The notes beneath the pieces are model-generated. The model was given only the letters and a program-made list of their open reading frames with translations, did no database searches and was not told the DNA's origin. Position numbers and translations under genes: made by a program. From UBA5738 sp964470995 (GTDB taxonomy: Bacteria > Patescibacteriota > Minisyncoccia > Minisyncoccales > UBA5738), in the NCBI GenBank assembly GCA_964470995.1, contig CAYYEP010000009.1:1-51799 (forward strand): a stretch of 51,799 nucleotides of DNA, read 5' to 3'. Shown piece by piece: positions 15,826 to 24,091 of the stretch (the stretch's first letter is position 1; each line of letters opens with the position of its first letter).

Positions 15826-16194
15826 CTACTTAATTATATTTCTCACTTTTTCGATGATCTCCCCCGGAGTAAAATGCGCCTTGATCAAATAATCTGTCGC
15901 CCCCAAACCCAGCCCGCGGTCAACATCTTCTTTTTGTCCAAGATTTGAAAGCACGATCACCGGAATCGATGCCACAAAAGGATCTTCCTTTTTTTGCGCC
16001 AAGACCTCGAAACCGTCAATTCCGGGCAAAATAAGATCAAGCAATACTAAGTCTGGCTTGGTTTCTTTTATTTTTTGCACCCCCTGTTCGCCATCCACCG
16101 CCTCAACCACTTCGTAACCCTCGTTACTCAATTTTCTAACAATCAATTCTCTCAAAAATTTATCGTCTTCGACAATTAAAATTTTTTTTTCCAT
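15826..16194 (-). CDS. Response regulator, receiver domain only (second)
   Basis: 122-residue CheY-like protein made of the receiver domain alone. The acidic pocket is at E9-D10-D11, the phosphoacceptor is D53 in LVLLDLILPG, and the conserved Ser/Thr and Lys positions are in IVLSNLG and YLIKA. There is no DNA-binding or enzymatic output domain. It lies 15 bp after the other receiver gene and is last in a four-gene operon with a histidine kinase and a seven-helix sensor. It presumably relays phosphate to a protein-protein output, as CheY or Spo0F do; the partner is not in the window. Confidence 0.92.
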   Translation of the reverse strand: MEKKILIVEDDKFLRELIVRKLSNEGYEVVEAVDGEQGVQKIKETKPDLVLLDLILPGIDGFEVLAQKKEDPFVASIPVIVLSNLGQKEDVDRGLGLGATDYLIKAHFTPGEIIEKVRNIIK

Positions 16195-16209
16195 ATGGTT
16201 TTTTTACCT

Positions 16210-16581
16210 TCAGCCGACATACTTCTGGATTTTCTCCACAACTTCTTTGGGATCAAACTCCGTCTTTACCAGCCAATCCACCGCCCCAAGTCTTTTAGCC
16301 TTATCAAGCTCCAATGGTTGGCCGGAATTGGAAATTATGATCACCGGCACCGAAGCCAGCACCGGATCGCGCCTCATTTCCTCCATCACGTCAAACCCCC
16401 CCTTACGGGGCATAATGATATCCAGCAATATTAAATCGGGTTTATCTTTCCTCATCTTGTCCAAACCCTCCTGGCCATCCATTGCCAATGCGACCTCATA
16501 ACCAATATTTACCAGCTTTCTTCCTAAAAGCCGGATAATCAATTCTTCATCCTCGATAAGTAGTATTTTTTTGCCCGCCAT
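16210..16581 (-). CDS. Response regulator, receiver domain only (first)
   Basis: 123 residues from the ATG at 16581; the longer reading begins with TTG inside the ribosome-binding site. The receiver landmarks are E10-D11-E12, phosphoacceptor D54 in LILLDIIMPR, and the IIISNSGQ and WLVKTEF segments carrying the Ser and Lys. It is a paralogue of the next gene and also lacks an output domain. GGAGG lies 10 nt before the ATG, one of the few Shine-Dalgarno sequences in the window, which may raise its yield relative to the kinase upstream. Confidence 0.92.
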   Translation of the reverse strand: MAGKKILLIEDEELIIRLLGRKLVNIGYEVALAMDGQEGLDKMRKDKPDLILLDIIMPRKGGFDVMEEMRRDPVLASVPVIIISNSGQPLELDKAKRLGAVDWLVKTEFDPKEVVEKIQKYVG

Positions 16582-16687
16582 GTTCTTGTTTCCTCCCAAA
16601 ACGGTTTCCGCGGATCGCGCGGCCGCAACTGTTATCCAGTCTCGATTTAATTATTTTAACTCATCTAAAAAAACCCGCAAGCAAAAA

Positions 16688-18112
16688 CTACACCGCCTGT
16701 TGAAGCGGGCCCTTCGGCGGCGCGGCTACCGGAACCGAGAAAAAGAACGACGTCCCTCTTCCCTCTTCCGAGATAAACCATATTTTACCGCCATGGGTTT
16801 CTACGATGTTTTTGGTAATAAAAAGGCCCAATCCCGTCCCCTCGGTTTCGGTTTTGAGAGCATTTGAACCGCGAAAATATTTTGTAAAAATACGGCTCTG
16901 TTGATCTTTAATAATGCCAATGCCGCTATCCTTAACCGTCACTTTCAAATTATCACCCTCGTTAACGATCGTAATCGCGACATTCCCTCCCGCCGGCGTA
17001 TACTTTATGGCATTTTCGATCAGATTGGCAATAACCAGCTTTATTTTTTCAACATCAATCTTCACCTGCGGTAATTTTACTTTCGGTTTGGCAAAGTCTA
17101 TCGTTAGCTTTTTCCGCTCCAATATCTGGCCATAGTTATTCACCAGCGTGTCCAAAACATCCTCCAGGCTGACCAGCGCCAAATTATACAAATGACGCCC
17201 CTCTTCTATCCGGGTTACATTAAGCAGGTCGTTAATCAAATTGATCATTCTCTCGTTAGACTTGTAAGTTTTATCAAGAAAATCCCTCTGATCCTCGGTA
17301 ATTGGCCCCAAATCGCCGTCCAAGATCATCCGCAAAGTCCATTTGATCGCCGAAATCGGCGTCCGCAGCTGATGCGCCGCGATCGATACAAACTCCGTCT
17401 TCATTCTTTCCACCGATTTTTCCCGGCTCACATCGTGGGCGATTATCAGCGTTCCGACCTTGCCCCTTCCGGCGCTCTGGATCTCCAGCACGCTGACTTC
17501 GTAAACTTCGTTCTCGCTAATGTAAAGTTCTTTGCGGGTAACTTCGGTAATCACCGGCCCGATAAGATCCGCCAGCGGCCGGAATCCGTTTACCAATTGA
17601 AAGTCGTTGATTTTTTTCCCGATCAAATTTCTTCCTTCCTCTCGGGTAACGCCGAAAGCCGCCTCGATCTGCGGATTAATCAAGGTACACCTGTCGCTGG
17701 CATCAAACAATACCAGGCCATCAGCAAAATTATTGATTATCGCCAAAGTCTTTTCCTTTTCCTCTTCTTCTCTCCGCCGCAGGTCTTCCATATCTTCAAG
17801 CATATTCATTAACGCGATGCGGGAAGTTTCTGATATTTTCATTTGCTCCCGCAATTCGCGCGTCCTTTCGTCAACCTGCCATTCGACATTACTAGTATTC
17901 TGGCCGGCAACCCCTTCTTTTGTGGCAATTTGCGGATTCGCCGAACGGGTGGACACATCCCACTTATTCTTCGCGTTCATCTCCGCTGCAGTTGTCTTTT
18001 CGGAAACACCCTTCTTATCCGCGGCCGCTCCAGACAAAAAATTACCCGGTCTTGCCCCAGGCGCAAACTGAACGATTGGACTGGCAAAATTAGTTTTTTT
18101 ATCCGGTTCCAT
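16688..18112 (-). CDS. PAS-containing sensor histidine kinase (soluble)
   Basis: 474 residues, no membrane segment. A low-complexity N-terminus (1-75) leads into a coiled coil (about 80-122), a PAS domain (about 122-230), the dimerisation/phosphoacceptor helix with H247 in AAHQLRTP, and the catalytic ATPase domain (about 355-460) with N-box NLIENAIKYTP, DSGIGI and GTGLGLFI. By family it autophosphorylates H247 and passes the phosphate to a receiver. Its start codon overlaps the stop of the seven-helix sensor gene (ATGA), so the two are translationally coupled and probably form one split sensor. The two receiver-only genes follow. Confidence 0.94.
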   Translation of the reverse strand: MEPDKKTNFASPIVQFAPGARPGNFLSGAAADKKGVSEKTTAAEMNAKNKWDVSTRSANPQIATKEGVAGQNTSNVEWQVDERTRELREQMKISETSRIALMNMLEDMEDLRRREEEEKEKTLAIINNFADGLVLFDASDRCTLINPQIEAAFGVTREEGRNLIGKKINDFQLVNGFRPLADLIGPVITEVTRKELYISENEVYEVSVLEIQSAGRGKVGTLIIAHDVSREKSVERMKTEFVSIAAHQLRTPISAIKWTLRMILDGDLGPITEDQRDFLDKTYKSNERMINLINDLLNVTRIEEGRHLYNLALVSLEDVLDTLVNNYGQILERKKLTIDFAKPKVKLPQVKIDVEKIKLVIANLIENAIKYTPAGGNVAITIVNEGDNLKVTVKDSGIGIIKDQQSRIFTKYFRGSNALKTETEGTGLGLFITKNIVETHGGKIWFISEEGRGTSFFFSVPVAAPPKGPLQQAV

Positions 18113-19359
18113 TATTGTTCTTCGGGTTTATCTCCCAATTTTACGACTTGCGCGCGCAACCGTTCATTTTCCCTTTTCAGCTCGATCATTTTAAGCTCCC
18201 GGCCCACGGTAATCTTTTGAAAAGTTTCCAAGTCCTTAATCTTTTTCCAAAGGTCATTGGTACGCTCAACCACCTTTTCTTCCAGTGTTTGATTCAGGCT
18301 CTCTAATTCTACGGTACGCGCCTTAACCCGCACCTCAAGAATCGAATTCATTTCTTCCAAGTTAAGCTTGGCCCTTTCAAGCTCCTTTGTCCTTTCCGCC
18401 ACCATATTTTCCAATAATTCTTTTTCCCGGTATTCCTTGATAGTGCTCTTAATCAAGGAATAACCGAAAGCGCAAAAAAGCACGAACAACACAATCAACA
18501 ACGCTTGTACCCACGAATAATCAATAAAGAACGGTATCACCGCCAGACTGGCGCCCATCAGCCCCACAAAAATTTCCACCAGCACCACCTTTATCCCGAA
18601 TAATCTTTCGCAAGCCACTTGATAAGCAAGATATCCCAGCATTACCAACACTGCGTAATCCAAAATCAGCGAAAAAAACCCAATATAAGCCAGCTCTCCC
18701 GTTAAAACCGAGCCAATAACACCAAAAAGCAAGTTAACAATCCCAAACCCCGCCGCCGCCAGCGCCGCCAGCTTCGCCCTTTTGCGGTTTTCCAGGTCGG
18801 CAAAACGCCGGTTCTTCGAAAGACGGTAAAATGACAAAATCAGTGTTGCCGCCGCCAGCGCCGCGTAAGGCCAGAACAACCATCCGGGAATCACCCATAT
18901 AGCCAGCGGCAAAGAAGTATCAAAACCGATTTCGCGCACCACCAGCGGCGAAAACGATATCACCGCGAAAAACGTCCAAGCAAATACTTGAAAACCGTCC
19001 ACCCATCGCCCCTTTTTGCTTAATGGATTCGCCGCCGGAAAATTAGTGGCAAAAAAATAAAACACCGCGAAAAAAATCGGCAGCACCGCAAAGCCCCCTC
19101 GCGCCGTCCATAAAGCCGCTTCGTAAATATAATTCCCGGTAAAAAACAATTGCGCCATCGCGCTCACCATCTCCAAATTGATCCAAAGCAGAATATAAAG
19201 CACCCCCATCAGAAACAGCGGACTGGGCTTGGAATAACGATTGGCAATATACGCCCAAAAGACAAGCTCCAACCCAACGACATTAACCAAAAAAAGCAGC
19301 AGCTTATCGACTAGCGCCACATAATTGATTATGTCGAAAAAAAATAATCCCGAGGTCAT
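18112..19359 (-). CDS. Seven-helix membrane sensor with C-terminal coiled coil
   Basis: 415 residues. Residues 1 to about 290 hold seven or eight hydrophobic segments, resembling the histidine-kinase N-terminal 7TM module. The remainder is a long charged coiled coil (about 300-405, with repeated Leu/Glu/Lys heptads such as VAERTKELERAKLNLEEMN). It has no kinase motifs of its own. Because it overlaps the PAS kinase gene by one base-sharing ATGA, the likely reading is a membrane receptor that docks to the separate kinase through the coiled coil. The ligand is unknown. It is the first gene of the signalling operon. Confidence 0.82.
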   Translation of the reverse strand: MTSGLFFFDIINYVALVDKLLLFLVNVVGLELVFWAYIANRYSKPSPLFLMGVLYILLWINLEMVSAMAQLFFTGNYIYEAALWTARGGFAVLPIFFAVFYFFATNFPAANPLSKKGRWVDGFQVFAWTFFAVISFSPLVVREIGFDTSLPLAIWVIPGWLFWPYAALAAATLILSFYRLSKNRRFADLENRKRAKLAALAAAGFGIVNLLFGVIGSVLTGELAYIGFFSLILDYAVLVMLGYLAYQVACERLFGIKVVLVEIFVGLMGASLAVIPFFIDYSWVQALLIVLFVLFCAFGYSLIKSTIKEYREKELLENMVAERTKELERAKLNLEEMNSILEVRVKARTVELESLNQTLEEKVVERTNDLWKKIKDLETFQKITVGRELKMIELKRENERLRAQVVKLGDKPEEQ

Positions 19360-19487
19360 AAAATAGGAACGACTCTTACTCTTCCTTCTTTAGGAGTTGT
19401 AATTTATTATTTTAACACCAAAAAAAACAATCTCAAAAATATTTTTACTATAAACCCCTCGTTTGCGGCTCACAAAATAAAAAGAAT

Positions 19488-20420
19488 TTAAAATAAGGTT
19501 CGGTTTCGGCTCGCCCGCTCCAAAGGTAAGCGCTTTGCCAAACTGTTCAACCCCAGAGCCAACAATGCGGCCTTGGGCTTTTCGCCGGAAAAATTATCGA
19601 ATTTGCAATTGTCAAAAACCTGGCCTACATTGCCGTCCATGCGCATCGTTGCCAGTTTTTTGAACTTCAATATCTGCTCCTTATTCTCCAAAAGAATTCT
19701 CTTTAGGCGTTCGCCATTGCCGCTTCCGGCTACCGCGGCCTCCGGATTATTTTCTGTCGCCGCGTACATGTCTTCAAGGCTATCGAAATTTTTCAATATC
19801 TGCACAGCCGCTTTCGGCCCAATACCCGGCGCGCCCGGGATATTATCCGAAGCGTCTCCCGCCAATGCTTTATAATCCGGTATTTGTGCCGGCCCGACAC
19901 CGAACCCTTCCCTTACTTTTGCCGCGTCAAACATCACTGCATTCTTGACTCCCCGGGTAATGATAAACGACTTAACATTATCTCCCACCAGCTGCAAACT
20001 GTCATAGTCTCCGGTCAGCACAAAAATTTCCGCGTGTCTATTCCTTGCGTCTTTTTTTGCCCCCGCAACGACCGACGCGATCAAATCATCCGCTTCAAAA
20101 CCGTCCTGTGCGAAAACTTTTACCCCAATATCCGCCAGCAATTGCCGCACGATTTCAAATTGCGGAATCAAAGCATCGGGAGTTTCCGGCCGTTGAGCTT
20201 TATAAGCCTCAAACTCCTCGTGCCGGAAAGTCGGCGCCTTGGTATCGAAGCACACCGCAATATGTCCCGGACAAAAATCCTCCACCGCCTTGAACAGCGC
20301 CAGCATAAATCCATAAACCGCACCCACCGGTTCGCCCTTCTTATTGGCCAAAGGAGGCATCGCGTGAAATCCCCGGTGCAACACCGAATTACCGTCAATA
20401 ATAATAAAATTATTCTTCAT
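19488..20420 (-). CDS. Stand-alone 5'-3' exonuclease (PolA N-terminal domain type)
   Basis: 310 residues equal to the flap-nuclease domain of DNA polymerase I without proofreading or polymerase domains. Metal-binding acidic motifs are seen in IDGNSVLHRG, CFDTK, DGFEADDLIAS and TGDYDSLQL. These are followed by PDYKALAGDASDNIPGAPGIGPKAA, the helix-hairpin-helix DNA-binding segment. It would remove RNA primers and flaps during lagging-strand synthesis and repair. It ends with a Lys/Arg-rich tail. It starts 4 bp downstream of the tsaE stop, so the two are co-transcribed. Confidence 0.92.
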   Translation of the reverse strand: MKNNFIIIDGNSVLHRGFHAMPPLANKKGEPVGAVYGFMLALFKAVEDFCPGHIAVCFDTKAPTFRHEEFEAYKAQRPETPDALIPQFEIVRQLLADIGVKVFAQDGFEADDLIASVVAGAKKDARNRHAEIFVLTGDYDSLQLVGDNVKSFIITRGVKNAVMFDAAKVREGFGVGPAQIPDYKALAGDASDNIPGAPGIGPKAAVQILKNFDSLEDMYAATENNPEAAVAGSGNGERLKRILLENKEQILKFKKLATMRMDGNVGQVFDNCKFDNFSGEKPKAALLALGLNSLAKRLPLERASRNRTLF

Positions 20421-20424
20421 TTTT

Positions 20425-20898
20425 TTACGACTCCGAAATAATTATCCTTCTTTTGTCCTTCTCAACAGCCTCCAAATCAATCTCTATTCTCGCGCCAAGA
20501 GATAGGTCGCCCTCAACCACCATAGGCCATTCCAACGCCACAATATTTTCCTCGGCCCCCAATATTTTGGCAATCCCAAGCCCCGCCAAATCGCGTCCCG
20601 ATCTTAAACGGTAACAATCAATATGATAAAAAGTTTTAAATCCCCCAATCCCGCTAAGAAGATATTTCTTAAGAATAACAAAAGTTGGGCTGTTAACAGT
20701 GTCTTTTACTCCCAATCCCCGGGCAAATCCCTGAACGAACTGGGTTTTACCCGCCCCCAACCCCCCTCTTAACGACAAAACGCGCGCCCGGTCGCCGCAC
20801 CCGGTCTTTATAATGCTTCTCGCCAGCAACTCTCCCAGCCTTTTTGTTTCTGCCGCCGAATTGGTTATGTAAATTGTTTTTCTTTTCTTCCCGGCCAC
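20425..20898 (-). CDS. tsaE: tRNA threonylcarbamoyladenosine biosynthesis ATPase TsaE
   Basis: 157 residues. P-loop GGLGAGKT (45-52), followed by the family's NSPTFVILKKY segment, YHIDCYRL (Walker-B-like) and VALEWPMVV. TsaE works with TsaB and TsaD to make t6A37 in tRNAs that read ANN codons. The other subunits are not in the window. It is immediately upstream of the exonuclease gene on the same strand. The neighbouring tRNA-Ile(UAU) has A at position 37 and would be a substrate. Confidence 0.92.
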   Translation of the reverse strand: MAGKKRKTIYITNSAAETKRLGELLARSIIKTGCGDRARVLSLRGGLGAGKTQFVQGFARGLGVKDTVNSPTFVILKKYLLSGIGGFKTFYHIDCYRLRSGRDLAGLGIAKILGAEENIVALEWPMVVEGDLSLGARIEIDLEAVEKDKRRIIISES

Positions 20899-20995
20899 GG
20901 TTTTGTTTGACTTTTTAATAACTCTAGGATACTTTTAATCAATATTCTGCAGATCAATCTCACCCAATATATCACATTACTGATTTTCGCACATC

Positions 20996-22324
20996 ATGAG
21001 TACATCTCAAAAAATCACTCAAAAAATCACCCTGCCCCAAGGCCTTGCCGAATCATTGCGCGCCTCAATGGCAGGGTTAATCGGTTTCCGCGGCGAAATT
21101 GAAAAAGTTATGGCTGTAAAAGACGCAACCGTAACCCAGATTGTCGAAATGATACTGGCCGGATCAATCGCCCTTAATGGTTCCGACATCCACATTGAAG
21201 GCCAAGAGAACAACGCCAAACTGCGCATCCGTTTGGACGGCGTTCTGCAAGACGTGATGACTTTCGATAAAAAAACCTACGACCAGCTGGTCTCCCGCGT
21301 CAAATTGCTGTCAGAGATGAAATTGAACGTCACCAACAAGCCCCAGGACGGCCGCTTCTCTATACTTGCCGGCCAGGATTCGGTAGAAATCCGCGCCTCC
21401 ATACTGCCGACGGAATACGGCGATTCTATTGTAATGAGAATTTTAAATCCGAAAAGTCTTATCAGCTTGGATCAGGCCGGCCTGCGCAAAGACCTCTATG
21501 ATACTTTTATACAGCAAATAAGCCGCCCCAACGGAATGATCATTGTTACCGGTCCTACCGGATCCGGCAAAACCACTACTCTTTATGCCTTCTTGAAACA
21601 AATCCAAAACCCCGAAATCAAAATCATCACAATTGAAGACCCAATCGAATATCACCTTGAAGGTATTTCACAAACCCAAGTCGAACCCGACAAGGGATAC
21701 GACTTCATCTCCGGACTGCGTGCCATAGTCCGCCAGGATCCGGATGTCATTCTCGTTGGTGAAATTCGCGACCTGGAAACCGCCGACATTGCGCTTCAGG
21801 CCGCCCTCACCGGCCATATGGTATTTTCCACCCTCCACACCAACGATGCCGCCGGCACAATCGCCCGCCTCATCAGCTTAGGCGCCAAACCGTTTAACAT
21901 TGGCCCGGCTCTGAATATGGCCGTCGCCCAGCGTCTTATCCGCAAGATATGCGTGGATTGCGGCGTTCTGGAAACCCCCACCTCCGACGAACTGGCCGAA
22001 TTTAACGAACTGCTCGCCCCCGTCGCGGCCGGATTAGCTCAAAAGGGAATACAATTGCCCCCTATCGACGCCACCTTCAAAATTCCCCGCGCCAAGGGCT
22101 GCTCCAAATGTAACAACACTGGCTATCGCGGCCGGGTGGCCATTTACGAAGCATTCTTGATCGACAACGAAATCCAAAGTTATATTCTAGGCGAACCCAC
22201 CATCCCCGGGTTGAAAGCCATGGCCCAAAAAAAAGGTATGTTAACTATGTACCAAGACGGCCTGGTGAAAATAGCCCAAAGCTTGACCACTTTAGACGAA
22301 GTCCGGCGCGTCGCCGAAAAGTAA
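20996..22324 (+). CDS. GspE/PilB-type secretion and pilus-assembly ATPase
   Basis: 442 residues. The N2-like domain (about 20-150) precedes the RecA-like motor: Walker A GPTGSGKT (186-193), Asp box IEDPIEYHLEG, Walker B RQDPDVILVGEIRD and the His box STLHTND. A tetracysteine zinc module follows (CVDCG, then CSKCNNTGYRGR). The N1 domain that links PilB or GspE to the membrane platform is absent, so the protein is shorter than usual. It would power assembly of a type IV pilus or type II-like pseudopilus. No pilin, platform or prepilin peptidase gene is adjacent, so pilus versus secretion function is undecided. Confidence 0.9.
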   Translation: MSTSQKITQKITLPQGLAESLRASMAGLIGFRGEIEKVMAVKDATVTQIVEMILAGSIALNGSDIHIEGQENNAKLRIRLDGVLQDVMTFDKKTYDQLVSRVKLLSEMKLNVTNKPQDGRFSILAGQDSVEIRASILPTEYGDSIVMRILNPKSLISLDQAGLRKDLYDTFIQQISRPNGMIIVTGPTGSGKTTTLYAFLKQIQNPEIKIITIEDPIEYHLEGISQTQVEPDKGYDFISGLRAIVRQDPDVILVGEIRDLETADIALQAALTGHMVFSTLHTNDAAGTIARLISLGAKPFNIGPALNMAVAQRLIRKICVDCGVLETPTSDELAEFNELLAPVAAGLAQKGIQLPPIDATFKIPRAKGCSKCNNTGYRGRVAIYEAFLIDNEIQSYILGEPTIPGLKAMAQKKGMLTMYQDGLVKIAQSLTTLDEVRRVAEK

Positions 22325-22402
22325 ATCCAGACCGAAGTTTATTAATCATAAAAACAGCCGATTTTTATAAATTTCTATTACTGTTAATTTCGTATTTTAA
22401 AC

Positions 22403-22535
22403 AAAAAACCCCGAAATCGGGAGTCAAATTGGTTCTGCGCCCAATTTTTGGAATTCCCCGAGGAATATCCCAGCCTCAGCCAGAGTACCCGTCGTAAAAA
22501 ATTCCAGACTCCCAATTTCGGGATTTTTTCGCTAC
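22403..22535 (-). ncRNA. Candidate stand-alone structured RNA with own promoter and terminator
   Basis: On the minus strand, a consensus promoter is followed by about 130 nt that fold into a three-way junction and end in a T6 tract. The closing stem pairs 22403-22425 with 22507-22529 with few mismatches. One inner arm is GGAATT/AATTCC with an apical GAGG/CCTC hairpin. The other is AATTGG/CCAATT around an 8-nt loop. There is no reading frame, and no minus-strand gene follows (the next gene is the end of GspE on the other strand). It is not recognised as 6S, SRP, RNase P or tmRNA. Read on the plus strand, the same stem could also end the GspE transcript. Confidence 0.6.
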
Positions 22536-22541
22536 TCTCGT

Positions 22542-22570
22542 ATTATAGTATATTTCAATTTTCTTGTCAA
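22542..22570 (-). promoter_or_regulatory. Consensus sigma-70-type promoter of the RNA at 22403-22535
   Basis: Minus strand: TTGACA (22570-22565), 17-bp spacer, TATAAT (22547-22542). Both boxes are perfect. The expected transcript start is near 22535. Confidence 0.8.
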
Positions 22571-22806
22571 GCCCCGTGGTATCGAAAGCAAATGATCATT
22601 GCCGCTCGCTTAGTCATTGACTAATCCATAATTTTAATGTAATATTACCGATATCAGCACAAAATCGACCTTTTTGTGATGATTTTTTTGTGGAAAACCG
22701 CCATAAAATAATACAAAATAAATTACTTTTTAATTTCAAAGCAGAATCAAAAACCAAAACTGCCTCAACAGTTTTCACATTTTGGTTTTGACATTTGACA
22801 CATCCT

Positions 22807-23541
22807 ATGTCCGGACATTCTCACGCAAAAACCATTGCCCACGATAAAGGTATCGCCGATCAAAAACGCGGCGCGGCCTTCTCTAAAATGGTCCGCCTTA
22901 TTACCGTCGCGGTCAAAGAGGGCGGCTCCAACGTCGAAACCAACGCCCGCTTGCGTATGGCTCTCGATATGGCCAAAGGCATTAATATGCCTAAAGACAA
23001 TATTGAACGCGCTATCTCCCGCGCTTCCGGCGCCGAAGAAGGCCAAATCTTTTCCGACTTCCTGTTTGAAGGCATGGGACCCGGCAACGTCGCTATTATT
23101 GTCGAGGGCATCACCGACAACAAGAACCGCGCCGTCAACGACATTAAAACCATTTTAAACCAAAATGGCGGGAAAATGGTGGGAGAAGGCGCCGTCCGCT
23201 GGATGTTCGAACGCAAAGGTATGATCATCGTTGAACTGAACCAGCAACCCTCCGAAATACAAAACAAAGAAAACCTGGAAATGGAAGCAATCGAAGCCGG
23301 CGCCGACGACATTTATTGGTTTGAAAACATCCTGGAAATCCATACCTCCCCCGAATCGACCGAGGCAACCAAAAAGGCTCTCGAATCCAAAGGAATCAAG
23401 GTAAAATCATTCTCTCTGGGATGGCTCCCCAAGGAAGAAATAGAAAGCGACGAAAAAATCAAAGAACAAAACGAAAAGTTAATGGAAAAACTCAACGACA
23501 ACGACTCGGTTCAAGAAGTCTACTCCAACCTCAAAGACTAA
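22807..23541 (+). CDS. yebC: YebC/PmpR (TACO1) family protein
   Basis: 244 residues from the ATG at 22807, which gives the family start MSGHSHAKTIAHDKG. A longer reading by four codons is rejected. The three-domain family pattern is clear: RGAAFSKMVRLITVAVKEGG, NARLRMALDMAKGINMPKDNIERAI, FEGMGPGNVAIIVE and TDNKNRAVNDIKTI. The family was described as a transcriptional regulator; recent work on bacterial and mitochondrial members points to a role in translation through difficult motifs. It is followed by a strong terminator and, 550 bp on, by ruvC, a common neighbour. No Shine-Dalgarno. Confidence 0.95.
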   Translation: MSGHSHAKTIAHDKGIADQKRGAAFSKMVRLITVAVKEGGSNVETNARLRMALDMAKGINMPKDNIERAISRASGAEEGQIFSDFLFEGMGPGNVAIIVEGITDNKNRAVNDIKTILNQNGGKMVGEGAVRWMFERKGMIIVELNQQPSEIQNKENLEMEAIEAGADDIYWFENILEIHTSPESTEATKKALESKGIKVKSFSLGWLPKEEIESDEKIKEQNEKLMEKLNDNDSVQEVYSNLKD

Positions 23542-23555
23542 ATTAAACTGGCAAT

Positions 23556-23586
23556 TAAAAACAGCCCGTCAAAAAGGGCTGTTTTT
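23556..23586 (+). terminator. Terminator of yebC
   Basis: AAAAACAGCCC and GGGCTGTTTTT form an 11-bp stem with an 8-nt loop, 14 bp after the stop. Confidence 0.88.
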
Positions 23587-23593
23587 AATTTTT

Positions 23594-23743
23594 AATAAAC
23601 TACCCCGAAACAGAGCCTCGAGGTATTTCTTCCGCTCCGCTTATGCTGCGCGTTAGAAAAAGTTTATATATAGCCTTCGCTATGCTACGGGCAGCCGTTT
23701 TTATCCCCGCGGCAAACCCGGCGGGGTATTCTGGCAGATAAAA
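23594..23743 (-). repeat. Dispersed structured repeat, copy C
   Basis: Reverse-orientation copy of a repeat also found at 31132-31283, 45729-45862 and, with its centre deleted, at 48752-48802. Shared landmarks are CTGGCAG or CCAGAAT next to TACCCCG at one end, CGGGGTAGTTTATT at the other, and inner hairpin segments around GTAGCGTAGCGGAGGCTA. The ends TACCCCG/CGGGGTA are inverted. Confidence 0.85.
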
Positions 23744-23762
23744 AAAAGAAGAAGCGTAAGCT

Positions 23763-23990
23763 TCAATTGCCGGGAAAACCCATCATATCTAATACCTTCC
23801 CAAAAGACTTCCTCGACAATTGGTCGGGATTATAATTTCTTTCTTTACCATCAATAACCGCCACAATAACTATTGGCGCCATATCATCAATCACTCGCAT
23901 CGCCCTTAAAGAAGAACATTTTTTAATATTCAATTCCAGCGCGACCTGCGCTCCAAACCCAGTTCCCTTAAGCTCAAGATAACCCAACAT
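23763..23990 (-). CDS. Small hypothetical protein with a Shine-Dalgarno
   Basis: 75 residues, soluble, not recognised. The sequence starts with an LGYLELKGTGFGAQ strand pair and contains a central hydrophobic strand PIVIVAVIDG followed by KERNYNPDQLSRKSF and a C-terminal helix. This looks like a small alpha/beta domain. The ATG at 23990 is preceded by GAGGTG with 4-nt spacing. It is flanked by repeat copy C downstream and ruvC (divergent) upstream. Function unknown. Confidence 0.6.
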   Translation of the reverse strand: MLGYLELKGTGFGAQVALELNIKKCSSLRAMRVIDDMAPIVIVAVIDGKERNYNPDQLSRKSFGKVLDMMGFPGN

Positions 23991-24038
23991 GGTTCACCTC
24001 ATTTTCAATATAACCAACATTTCCCCGGTTTGTCAACG

Positions 24039-24067
24039 TGGCCAGCGCCACTGCACAAGCGTATAAT
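24039..24067 (+). promoter_or_regulatory. Possible promoter of ruvC
   Basis: TATAAT at 24062-24067 with TGGCCA 17 bp upstream (24039-24044). The -10 box is perfect and the -35 box is weak. The leader would be about 18 nt. Confidence 0.45.
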
Positions 24068-24091
24068 GAAGTTAATTTGATTTAAATAATT

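Noticed and set aside
22403..22535. Possible hammerhead, SRP, 6S, RNase P or tmRNA identity of the structured RNA
   Set aside because: The conserved core motifs of these RNAs (for example CUGANGA/GAAA, the SRP tetraloop region, RNase P core, tmRNA ends) were not found. 6S is only loosely similar in shape.
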